The position numbers and the translations under genes are program-made. Positions 50,824-59,247 of a DNA stretch of 64,000 bases are shown here, in pieces. How positions within the stretch are numbered: the first letter of the stretch is position 1; every line of letters begins with the position of its first letter. Source of the DNA: GCA-016699895 sp964633435 (GTDB lineage: Bacteria > Patescibacteriota > Saccharimonadia > Saccharimonadales > Saccharimonadaceae); contig CAZWHA010000001.1 in NCBI GenBank assembly GCA_964633435.1, positions 1 to 64,000 on the forward strand. Reading direction: 5' to 3'. The notes under the pieces were generated by a model. The model was not told the origin of the DNA, searched no databases, and worked only from the letters and a program-made list of their open reading frames with translations.

Positions 50824-53105
50824 TTACTGTAGTTTAATATCGAACATCTGTACTGTGCGATCGTCTTCTTTCTTGGCAATGTCGATCAAACGCTGGACGG
50901 CTTCCTGGACAGTGCCGGAGCCAACTGCCGCTACAATTTCGTCGTCAGCTAAAGTCTGCTCACCAGCCGTTTCAGCAGCCTCGCGGGAGCGAGGACCATA
51001 ATTCTTTACGATATTCTCTATAGTAGTCCAGTCCCCCATAATACCATCACTACAGAGCACCACACGGTCGCCGTCCTGCAACTCGAACATGCCAACATCA
51101 TCATATTCACTATACGCAATGAGTCTATCGGTCGCTGGTGGATTATCAGCTGTCCGCTCTAAACGGCTGAGCTCGTCAATACTCGTGTCTCGTAACAAAT
51201 GACCTGGCATTGGTTTGAACTTTGCTTCTTCGCCAACGCCGATCGAGTTGTTGATGAAATTACTATGCCCGCCACGATCACCCGCCACTAATATAAATTG
51301 ACCATCTCTCACCACGAACAAACTACTATCGCCAACACTACCATACACCAACTTATCCCCAATGACTTCGGCAGCGATAATGGTAGCGCCAGAGCTAAAG
51401 CCTTTTTCAGCATTGAACGCGTTTACTTTTTCACGCGCTAGAATAATGCGTCGTTTCATGACTTCCAGAGCTTTCGTGACAGCACTCTCGATATCGACTC
51501 CATCTTCAATTTCGCTACAACCGATACGATTTAGAAACGCTTCAATTGTCAGACGACTGGCTTCCGAACCACCATGGTAGTTGCCCACACCGTCAGACAG
51601 CGCGAACAATGTTGATTTGGAACCCTCTACCTTGCCGAAACTGTCCTCACCGGAACCTAGATTTTCTAGCTTATCAATAGCTGACCTGACCCCATCCATA
51701 CCAGCCTTAACAACTGATCTCGGTAGCCCATAGCCAAAGTAATCGATGACTGATTTCAAAATCTCTTTGCGTTCGGGTTTAGTCGGAGTGCGCTCGGGCG
51801 GTTTGGGGGACGGCGGCGGACCTGGCTTGGGTTTCGGAGCGGAATTTGAGCCTACAGTTGCTGATNNNNNNNNNNNNNNNNNNNNNNNNNNNNNNNNNNN
51901 NNNNNNNNNNNNNNNNNNNNNNNNNNNNNNNNNNNNNNNNNNNNNNNNNNNNNNNNNNNNNNNNNCGGCGGCGGACCTGGCTTGGGTTTCGGAGCGGAAT
52001 TTGAGCCTACAGTTGCTGATGCTGACGGTTTGACCGGCGTTACCTTGACCGCTGGCTGTTTATCGCCCGCCGGAGCTTTCGGCGGTGTCGGTGGGGTTGT
52101 CGGCGCGGATTGAGACTTTCTGAATTCCCACTGCGTCGTCCGATGATTAGCATACCAAGCTGTAGTTGGTAAAATACTAAAACCGACCCCAGCATAGTCA
52201 ATATGGTAGGCACCAGCCACGGATTGAATAAATTCTGAGTGCGGCGAAGCCGTAGCTAGCAGCTGCGCAAAGTGCGGATTATCTGTCTCGATTCGCACAA
52301 AATCATACGTTGCCCCGTCCTTATGGTCATATGTCCGAGCGGACTCTCTGTCAAGGGCTGTTTTGATAGTTGGCAGCTTATCTTCGGCAATGATCTCGCC
52401 ATGGAGCATATTGGGCAGTAGATTAGCGTCGCCACTGACACCGTAGGTACCAGCGATACTAAATGGCTGATTAGCTGCAATTCGGCTGTTCATTTCCGTG
52501 CTCAGACAATCTGACATCGCGTCCAATTGATCGCCCTGATCAACCGCAATCAGTTCCATATCATACAGTTTGCCGTCTGGTCCAACGATGCGCGCTCGGC
52601 CAGTTTGTGTCAGATCGTCGATAATCTTGTTCGTTGAATCCTGGGCTTCGGTAAAGAATTCTTTGCCCGCATCAGTGTCGAGACCCTTGGTAGCATTAGC
52701 CATGAACTCAGTAATCTTCTTTATGCCGTCATCATCCAGGTCGAGGAGTTTGTAAGTGTCGAGAATATCAGCCATGTCACCCGAGGCCTTTATATAGTTG
52801 TTGATCTGTTTATCAATATCCTGCCTAGCCTGAGCAGGATCGGTCGTGTTTGGTGCTTGACCCAGGCTGATCTTGACCCGATCCATCACCTGCGACATGA
52901 CGGCCCGGCCGATCGCTTGACGCAACCCGGCTCGCTGCTCCTCGGGCGTTTGGACCTGGGCACCACCGGGATTATTTGGTCCAACGGCCGCACGACCAGC
53001 CGCACGCGCCCCAGAATTACTGCGCGGGTTTCGACGACGGTCGCCCCCCCCCTGTCGATTACCTGAGCCGCGATGATTGTTATTTTGATTATTGTTTGAT
53101 GTCAT
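50824..53105 (-). CDS. PP2C-type Ser/Thr phosphatase with long N-terminal region, broken by a scaffold gap
   Basis: Two frames (53105-51966 and 51865-50824) flank an N-run and share a 55-base duplicate. Collapsing the duplicate (155 bases removed) joins them in frame into one protein of 708 residues. The first 340 residues are Asn/Arg/Gly-rich, then a predicted alpha/beta region of unknown family (GRAVMSQVMDRVKISLGQAP). A Pro/Lys/Ser linker (about 345-395) leads to a PP2C domain (398-708) with ALSDGVGNYHGGSEA, GSVGDSSLFVV and VLCSDGIMGD. The separate short phosphatase frame starts at a TTG inside the linker and is not a real start. No partner kinase is in the window. Confidence 0.85.
51811..52020. 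other. Scaffold gap (100 N) flanked by a 55-base duplicate
   Basis: Positions 51866-51965 are 100 N. The 55 bases before (51811-51865) and after (51966-52020) are identical, and 55 is a common assembly k-mer length. This is almost certainly an unmerged contig overlap and not a biological repeat, so nothing is missing. Confidence 0.93.
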
Positions 53106-53158
53106 AACTTACCCTATATCCTAGCACAAAATCACGAAAAAGGCAAGGTATTGCAATC

Positions 53159-53356
53159 TCACAGCCCCACGTCCGGTTTTTTCCTGGTAAGATGCCACCC
53201 TCCGCAACCCGAACATAAATAAACGGTGAGCTCCAGGTCCTGATTCGCAAAGATAATCTCTTGTTCTCGAGCCACCGCCTCGGCAGCTTTCTTGGACGGG
53301 TAGCGGTTTTTGCCGCAGGATTTAGCGACTGGCGTAAATAGCGGAACTTTTCGCAT
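53159..53356 (-). CDS. Small zinc-ribbon-like protein
   Basis: This 65-residue basic protein starts MRKVPLFTPVAKSCGKNRYP, with a helix SKKAAEAVAREQEII and a C-terminal YLCSGCGGWHLTRKK. C14, CSGC and the following H can form one metal site. It resembles small phage- or CPR-type zinc-ribbon proteins, but no function is known. A start 37 codons earlier is open but overlaps the 1195-residue gene and looks non-coding. It lies 4 nt after that gene and is likely co-transcribed. Confidence 0.7.
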   Translation of the reverse strand: MRKVPLFTPVAKSCGKNRYPSKKAAEAVAREQEIIFANQDLELTVYLCSGCGGWHLTRKKPDVGL

Positions 53357-53360
53357 ACAG

Positions 53361-56300
53361 TTACTTGTTATTTCTCCAGACGATATGATTATCATCATTG
53401 GGAATGGCGGCTGACACATAATTCCAGCAGCGCCCATTGCCTTTGCCATCATAATTACTAGCACCACATTTTTTGATCCACGCCAAATCGACGATATCGA
53501 TGGCTTTGCCAGATTCGTGCTGTGATGTATAGAAACTGCCCGGCATTTGATAACTACCGCTCATCTGTTTCCTCATCGAATCGGCCCGGCGTGCCAGATT
53601 CGGATCGTTACAGGCGTCTGGCAACTTACTAAGGCTGTGCGTATAGTAGTACATGATGCATTGTTGATTGTGGCTGCGATAGGAAAATGTCGCTGCTAAA
53701 TCTTTGCCTGTGTCCTCTTTATATTTTGCAACCAGGCTGACCAAGTCGGTCGCGGCCTCGTCGAGGACCACGATCTTTCCAGTGGTATTCGTCTGCAAAA
53801 TGTCGTTATTGTCGCTAAATACCTTGGAATCGCGCAGGCCAGACAGCGAACTATCGGTCGTGCCAGTTACCGCACAGAACACGGCGTCTTGGTACGATCC
53901 ATCCCAATAGCCTTGCTTGATATCTGATGCCACCTCTGAACCATCAGGGCAAGTACCGGACGCGCTGCCCCCCCCCGAATCCAATTCAAAGCCCATTTTA
54001 GCGCACGATTCAGCGCTTTCGCCGCCCGCCCAACCGTTACCCTCGTAACAATCGGCCGCTATCATAATGCCGCTATCCAGCATAAACAGCCTGAATGGGA
54101 AGGTTTCGTCGCTGTTGCAGTCGCTTTTCGACATGTCCTTTCCACCGTAGTTGTCGCCGTAATTCCAGGCGCCACCCGATTGATTGTCAATCTGGGTAAT
54201 ATCATAATATGGCGCTCCAGAGACCTCAACACCCCAGCACCTCTTGGTCATCTCTGCACTAATAGCACCAGAATCAATCACAGTTTGGACAGCCGTGGTA
54301 TTCGGTACCATGTCATAGGCGGGATTTTTGGTCATCTTGGTCATCTCTGCGCTGGAAAAGGCGATCATCGGCACATTATAGTTATAGCCTATCGGCGATT
54401 CGGCACTAGCATTACTGCCGATCTTGCCGAGTGCATAGGCAAACAGTTTCGGCACCGAGGCAAAAATCTTGCCGACATTTTTCAACTGCGTCGGAATCGA
54501 CTGATCACTGGTATCGATATCAGCCGCCCGGCCAATCTGGGCTATAGTTGAATTGTAATCGGTCGCATCAAATAACCGGGCCAGGAGCGGTTTTTTGGCC
54601 TGTTGTTCGGCCAGATATTGTTTCTGTTCCAGCGCCAGGGATTTTTGCTCGCCATCAGACAGCACTTTGCCGCCGACCGCTAGCATCTGCTCGTTAGAGG
54701 TAAACGTCCCGCCATACATATTGATTGAACCATACTGTTCCGGCGTGGCCGTCGCAATATTCAGTGGCGCACCGCGTAACCAGCCCATAATATTGTTCAT
54801 TATATTCATCAGCGCATCCATAAAAGGCAACTGTTCGATCAAGCTCATCAGTCCAGTGTGTTCCAAAATCCAGCTCAAGATACCACCCAGGACGGCATCA
54901 ATCTGGTCGAATACCCAGCAAACAGCGTCCATTGGCGTCGGTAATCCTATCGCCTTCATTGCAGTGCCTACCAGACCACCAGCCGCGAATTCTAATGTAT
55001 TGCTGAAAATATTCCAAATATTCTGCAGGTCTTTGTTGCCGCCAAAAGACAGTCCTTTGTTCGTTACATCATTCAGAGCTGCCGGTACATTATTGAGTGC
55101 CGTGGTCGAGGGCTGCTGACCGAGCGCCGCCTGGACTGGAGCAGATCGCCACCAGCTACTACTAGTGGTGCCGACAACTTTGTAACCTTCGGTAGTAGCA
55201 CGATCGTCCGACGAAGTTGGCGAGGTTTCCGCAATGTCAGGATTATAGAGTTTCAGTTGCGTGGCATCGGCCAATTGATCTAGGTCAATGTCCTCGTCCT
55301 GGCTATGACCCGTCTGGACCTGCGAAGCAATCGCCAGTGTTTCGGCCGTATCACCTTCGGCCACAGTGACGACCTTTTCATATTTTTCTGCCCCGATTCC
55401 ATCGTCTAGGGCGGCGACCATGCAGTAGGCCTGAATCGCTGCCGCTACCCAGCCAACAATTGGAATGGCAGACTTGATGGCGGCCGCTGAAACCTTGCCG
55501 CCAACCTTTTGAACCGTCAGTTTAATGATCTTGTCACTGATCTCTTCGGCGGCATCTTTGACGGCTTTAGTCCAACCCTGCCGAGCCGTTTCAGCGGCCT
55601 TCTTTATTTCATCTTCACTCTTACCTGCAAATTCAGCGTTCTTCCTAGCCGCCTCGGCTGCCTCATCGGCCGACCCGAAACCATTTTTAGCAATTTTATC
55701 CATGCGGTCCTTTACCCAGTCGATGAACTTGTTGGATACTTTGTTTTTCAGCTTGTTAATCGGATGCAGCCAGCTGATTTTACCGACCTTTTTCAGCGCC
55801 AGACGAGTTTGGATTTGCCCGATCAGATTGTATTTACCGACACCATTAGTGGCACTAACAAAGCGCCGGGCCTCCGTATAGCTCATACCATCAAAATCAA
55901 TGGTTACTGTACCGTTACTGCTCAGTTTTAATTTACTGGGTTCAACACCGTATTTACTGGCGAGTGTCTCTACGCGTTTTTCATGAATTTTATCCGAAAC
56001 CTTGCCGCCTTTGGCATCCTGATTGAACAGATTGCCGTATTCCTTGGTCGTATCGATCGTAATAGACGGCGCATTACCGTTCCAACGACTATCAAAAGTC
56101 ATACCGCGTTCTTTCATCCGATCGATCGCCGTATTGGCCAGACGGTTACTGACAATGCCGAGTCGGCTGTTTTGAATACTATTTGACACGACGCCTTCCC
56201 ATTTCGCCAGGGTTCGCATATTGTGCAGATAGCGGGCCCCTGTTTGGGCGCCGTTCACCCACATCGTGACGTCCTTGACAAAATTCGCTACCTGAATCCA

Positions 56301-56948
56301 CTGGGCAGGACCAGACAGTAGTGTAGTCAGCCCAAACATGCTGGCACCCATAGCTAGGCCAATGGCCCAACCGGTCAAGCCGCGACGGCTGATGCGCCCC
56401 CTGACTACATGTTCGCCTTGCATTTTTCGACCTTTGCGACCGGTATATCCGACCAGCATACCGTCATTTGGCGAATTACCAGCTACTGCTTGTCCTAATT
56501 CGGAACCTGTTTTGTTGTTCCAGCCAGCTCGCTCTTGGCTGCCAATATCTCGACCGGTGTTCCCTTGACCGCCAGCCTGCTCGCCGTTTCGCAGACTATC
56601 CGCAACATTTTGGCTTTTTTGACCGCCTGGAGACGAATAATCCTTAGCGCCAGAATAGTCGGTTGGCGCGGTAAAATCAGGAGAGTCTCCTGATGGAGTG
56701 CCCAGGCCACCGCGATCCGCGTCTCGCTCGCGACGTAATTGATCATACCAGTCATGACCGCCATGACCACTATGATCATAGCTATCCTGTAGGGCCTGAG
56801 CCTGGCGATCGGCCGTCGCAGAGCCCACGTCATCAAAGCCGCCCTTGCCTGCCTGGTGATCACGCAATCTTGCCTGATCGCGGTCATAACGATCTAACAG
56901 ACTATCGCGTTCTCTGTCCGACAGAAACTCGCTTGCTCGTCGTGCCAT
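53361..56948 (-). CDS. Very large membrane protein with C-terminal M15/VanY-like peptidase domain
   Basis: This is a 1195-residue protein. Residues 1-185 are polar and probably disordered (many Asp/Arg/Gly/Gln). A membrane segment follows at about 193-225, with further hydrophobic stretches near 510-535 and 690-765. The C-terminal 150 residues match the M15 D-Ala-D-Ala carboxypeptidase fold: SYRSHNQQ, SQHESGKAID with H1144 and D1151, and a possible third zinc ligand H1188 in NDDNHIVWR. It could cut cell-wall peptides, of itself or of a host, and resembles large membrane proteins of type IV secretion-like loci in CPR. A short upstream ORF ends 3 nt before its ATG. Confidence 0.75.
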   Translation of the reverse strand: MARRASEFLSDRERDSLLDRYDRDQARLRDHQAGKGGFDDVGSATADRQAQALQDSYDHSGHGGHDWYDQLRRERDADRGGLGTPSGDSPDFTAPTDYSGAKDYSSPGGQKSQNVADSLRNGEQAGGQGNTGRDIGSQERAGWNNKTGSELGQAVAGNSPNDGMLVGYTGRKGRKMQGEHVVRGRISRRGLTGWAIGLAMGASMFGLTTLLSGPAQWIQVANFVKDVTMWVNGAQTGARYLHNMRTLAKWEGVVSNSIQNSRLGIVSNRLANTAIDRMKERGMTFDSRWNGNAPSITIDTTKEYGNLFNQDAKGGKVSDKIHEKRVETLASKYGVEPSKLKLSSNGTVTIDFDGMSYTEARRFVSATNGVGKYNLIGQIQTRLALKKVGKISWLHPINKLKNKVSNKFIDWVKDRMDKIAKNGFGSADEAAEAARKNAEFAGKSEDEIKKAAETARQGWTKAVKDAAEEISDKIIKLTVQKVGGKVSAAAIKSAIPIVGWVAAAIQAYCMVAALDDGIGAEKYEKVVTVAEGDTAETLAIASQVQTGHSQDEDIDLDQLADATQLKLYNPDIAETSPTSSDDRATTEGYKVVGTTSSSWWRSAPVQAALGQQPSTTALNNVPAALNDVTNKGLSFGGNKDLQNIWNIFSNTLEFAAGGLVGTAMKAIGLPTPMDAVCWVFDQIDAVLGGILSWILEHTGLMSLIEQLPFMDALMNIMNNIMGWLRGAPLNIATATPEQYGSINMYGGTFTSNEQMLAVGGKVLSDGEQKSLALEQKQYLAEQQAKKPLLARLFDATDYNSTIAQIGRAADIDTSDQSIPTQLKNVGKIFASVPKLFAYALGKIGSNASAESPIGYNYNVPMIAFSSAEMTKMTKNPAYDMVPNTTAVQTVIDSGAISAEMTKRCWGVEVSGAPYYDITQIDNQSGGAWNYGDNYGGKDMSKSDCNSDETFPFRLFMLDSGIMIAADCYEGNGWAGGESAESCAKMGFELDSGGGSASGTCPDGSEVASDIKQGYWDGSYQDAVFCAVTGTTDSSLSGLRDSKVFSDNNDILQTNTTGKIVVLDEAATDLVSLVAKYKEDTGKDLAATFSYRSHNQQCIMYYYTHSLSKLPDACNDPNLARRADSMRKQMSGSYQMPGSFYTSQHESGKAIDIVDLAWIKKCGASNYDGKGNGRCWNYVSAAIPNDDNHIVWRNNK

Positions 56949-56951
56949 GAA

Positions 56952-56978
56952 TTACCCTAGAAATCCCCACGTTATCAT
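56952..56978 (-). CDS. Possible leaderless upstream ORF (8 codons)
   Basis: TGCTAAAAT (-10 at 56990-56985) ends 6 nt before an ATG that opens MITWGFLG and stops at TAA, 3 nt ahead of the ATG of the 1195-residue gene. The last codons CTAGGG also supply the likely ribosome site of the main gene, so initiation may be coupled. It could set a low translation rate or act as a leader. Chance occurrence is possible. Confidence 0.45.
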   Translation of the reverse strand: MITWGFLG

Positions 56979-57059
56979 AGGGATATTTTAGCATAAGGGG
57001 CTTGCGGCAGCAACAAAAAAAGCGCCCGAGAGGGCGCTAATTCTCACGAAAGTTAGCTC

Positions 57060-57491
57060 TTATTTATATTCAACTAAGGTACCGCTGCCGTTATTGAGCA
57101 ATGCAAACTTATTGCCATCTGCCCTAATCAACTTATCATCTTCACTACCATCGTTGTCAGCGTCAACCCAAGCTGTAGGTGTGACATCTTTGTAACCGGC
57201 TTCACGTAAGCAGACTTGAGCGGCCTTGATACCATTCACATTAAACCCAAAATCCCGTCCTACGCACGTATTGGCAGAGTTATTGGTTTCCTGTGGAGCT
57301 GGTTTGGTGGTAGTGTTAGGAACATTGGGCGTAGCAGTCTGGGCTGGGACTGGAGCTTGTTTAGCATTATCATCAGACGCATTGGCATTGCTAGCACAGC
57401 CAGTAACGCCCAGAACAAATGCCGCAACAGGTGCCACGAAAGCGCGGGCAGTCATACCATTAAACCCTCTTGTTTTATTGCCGTTCGCCAT
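57060..57491 (-). CDS. Small lipoprotein
   Basis: This 143-residue protein has a basic start (MANGNKTRGFNGM), a hydrophobic segment (FVAPVAAFVLGV) and a lipobox VTGC, then a Thr/Pro/Gln-rich tether and a C-terminal domain with two cysteines and an Asp-rich loop (DADNDGSEDD). It is probably anchored outside the membrane. AGGAGG is 7 nt before the ATG at 57491, so an 8-codon longer frame is rejected. No family is recognised. Confidence 0.75.
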   Translation of the reverse strand: MANGNKTRGFNGMTARAFVAPVAAFVLGVTGCASNANASDDNAKQAPVPAQTATPNVPNTTTKPAPQETNNSANTCVGRDFGFNVNGIKAAQVCLREAGYKDVTPTAWVDADNDGSEDDKLIRADGNKFALLNNGSGTLVEYK

Positions 57492-57604
57492 AATATGCCT
57501 CCTATAATTTCGCATAAATTAGCTTAACAGTTACATTATACCACACTTTGTATCAAAACGCAAGTGTTTTGCTGAAATCATGCTGCTTGTGGTAAAATGA
57601 CGCT

Positions 57605-58369
57605 ATGGAACCACAGAATCTCTTTCCACAGCCGAATCCCAACCCGGCGCATCCGGAAACACCTAAAACTCCGAATGCTCTGCGGCGCAAGTTCCAGGCT
57701 GAATCGATCAAGCCAGACGTGGATAATATACATGTCGAAATGTATGCGCCGATCGACGCCGCCCCTGCCCCAATGAAAGAAGAATATCTGAACAAGATCT
57801 CGGCAACACCGACCAAGCCAAAGCTCTTTTCCGGTAAACTATTGATCCTGGCAGCTGCCATTGTCGTGATGTTTGTTGCTGTTGTCGCCGCCGCTATTGC
57901 CTCGGGTGGCAACAAAGTGCAAAATGCCAGCGGCGAAGTCCTGGGTCAACGTATCATCAATCTGCGAGATCTGACCGCCTATGGTCGGAACAATGGCGTC
58001 GGCGGTTCCGAGGTTAATCGAGTGATGGACGAGCTAGACCTGGTACTAGCGTCTCGGACGAACGATCTGACTGGTTACTATCTCGGCCGCGACGGCAAAA
58101 CCAACACCTTTACCACGCCAACCCAAGAGGTCGCAGCAGCCTATTCCCTAGACACCATCAAAGCCGACCTGGACAAGGCAAAAGCCAATTCTAATCTGAA
58201 TAACACCTATGTCGAGGCGCTACGCAGCCAGCTGACTGACACTGAAACCCTGATTGAAAAGCTCTACGATACCAGCCAGAGCCAGGAGCTCAAGGCCGCA
58301 CTAAACCAAACCTATATCGATCTGACAGCGCTCAGCAACCGCCTCCCGAAACAAGCAGCCAGTTCATAA
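57605..58369 (+). CDS. Single-pass membrane protein with helical outer domain, unknown
   Basis: This 254-residue protein has a Pro-rich cytoplasmic region (1-75), a membrane helix at about 78-99 (LLILAAAIVVMFVAVVAAAI), and a mainly helical outer domain (DLTAYGRNNGVGGSEVNRVM; later DTIKADLDKAKANSNLNNTY). No family is recognised. TGGTAAAAT ends 6 nt before the ATG. It ends 1 nt before the stop of the convergent mmcQ-like gene. Confidence 0.7.
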   Translation: MEPQNLFPQPNPNPAHPETPKTPNALRRKFQAESIKPDVDNIHVEMYAPIDAAPAPMKEEYLNKISATPTKPKLFSGKLLILAAAIVVMFVAVVAAAIASGGNKVQNASGEVLGQRIINLRDLTAYGRNNGVGGSEVNRVMDELDLVLASRTNDLTGYYLGRDGKTNTFTTPTQEVAAAYSLDTIKADLDKAKANSNLNNTYVEALRSQLTDTETLIEKLYDTSQSQELKAALNQTYIDLTALSNRLPKQAASS

Positions 58370-58370
58370 A

Positions 58371-58691
58371 TTATTGATTCACGAGCTCGAAACTATGGCG
58401 GATCAGGTCACGAATTTCATCATCCTCTAACTGCCCAGTCACGAGCACCGTAATCCAATGTCGTTTATTCAGGTGATAACCCGGTAAAACACTCTCGTAT
58501 TTATCGCGCAGCAACTCGGCCAGATTCGGATCGCATTTCAGGCTAATTTGCAGAGGCTGACTGCCCTCGGCGATCAGGGCAAATAACTTATCATTAGCTG
58601 CCCGATAGACCGCTGTCTCGGGGCCAAATGGATAATCCAGCCGAGCGCCCGGCATCGAAGCAATGTAGTCTTTGGCTTCTGTTTCGGTCAT
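58371..58691 (-). CDS. MmcQ/YjbR family DNA-binding protein
   Basis: This 106-residue protein has the CyaY-like YjbR fold: ARLDYPFGPETAVYRAANDK, KCDPNLAELLRDKY, and the signature GYHLNKRHWITVLV. The family is thought to bind DNA non-specifically, with no defined process. Its start overlaps the orn stop by one base. Confidence 0.88.
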   Translation of the reverse strand: MTETEAKDYIASMPGARLDYPFGPETAVYRAANDKLFALIAEGSQPLQISLKCDPNLAELLRDKYESVLPGYHLNKRHWITVLVTGQLEDDEIRDLIRHSFELVNQ

Positions 58692-59218
58692 TATTTTACC
58701 TTGCCCAGATAATAGTTTAGTTCATCGATCGAACCCTCAATATCGCTGATCGCTCGGTGAGCCTCGGGTTTCGTAAATTTTTTGTTCAGTCGATGTTCAA
58801 ACACTAATTTCCAGGCACTGACATCCAGCATACGATAATGCAACCGTGCATTTAACTGTGGCCATTCACGTTCAATAAATTTCTGATCCTGGTGAATCGA
58901 GTTCCCCGCCAGATAGATGGGCGACCGTAAATCAAAATGATCGTCGATAAATTGTAGCAGTTCAGCCTCGACCGCCACAGGACTGCGGCCGGTTTTTGAC
59001 TGCGCCATCAAACTATCGCGCGTTTCGGCGTGTTTGTCCCAAAATTCAATCGACATGCGACGTTTTAGTAGCCGCGAGTTAACCTGCACGCTCGACTGGT
59101 AGCGAGCGACTTCGTTCAGTTTCCAATCTGTGGCAATCGCCCCGACCTCAATAATCCGATCTTTGACTGGATCCAGTCCCGTCATTTCAAGGTCGACCCA
59201 TAATAAACTAGCTTTCAT
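58691..59218 (-). CDS. orn: Oligoribonuclease
   Basis: This 175-residue DEDDh exonuclease degrades 2-5 nt RNA and so completes mRNA turnover. Catalytic residues: D and E in WVDLEMTGLDP, D in AGNSIHQDQKF, and H and D in HRAISDIEGSIDEL. Length is normal. Orn is mostly known from Actinobacteria and Proteobacteria. TAGAAT ends 6 nt before the ATG, so the mRNA should be leaderless. Confidence 0.94.
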   Translation of the reverse strand: MKASLLWVDLEMTGLDPVKDRIIEVGAIATDWKLNEVARYQSSVQVNSRLLKRRMSIEFWDKHAETRDSLMAQSKTGRSPVAVEAELLQFIDDHFDLRSPIYLAGNSIHQDQKFIEREWPQLNARLHYRMLDVSAWKLVFEHRLNKKFTKPEAHRAISDIEGSIDELNYYLGKVK

Positions 59219-59247
59219 ACATCTATTCTATCAAGCTGCTGTGGATT

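Noticed and set aside
51757..51759. TTG as the start of a stand-alone phosphatase gene
   Set aside because: The codon reads as leucine inside a continuous frame once the false gap is removed.
51811..52020. 55-base direct repeat around the N run as a biological repeat
   Set aside because: Both copies are exactly identical, have a common k-mer length, sit at contig ends, and removing one restores a reading frame.
53356..53467. Longer N-terminus for the zinc-ribbon-like protein
   Set aside because: The extension overlaps the 3' end of the 1195-residue gene and encodes a methionine-rich, non-family-like sequence.
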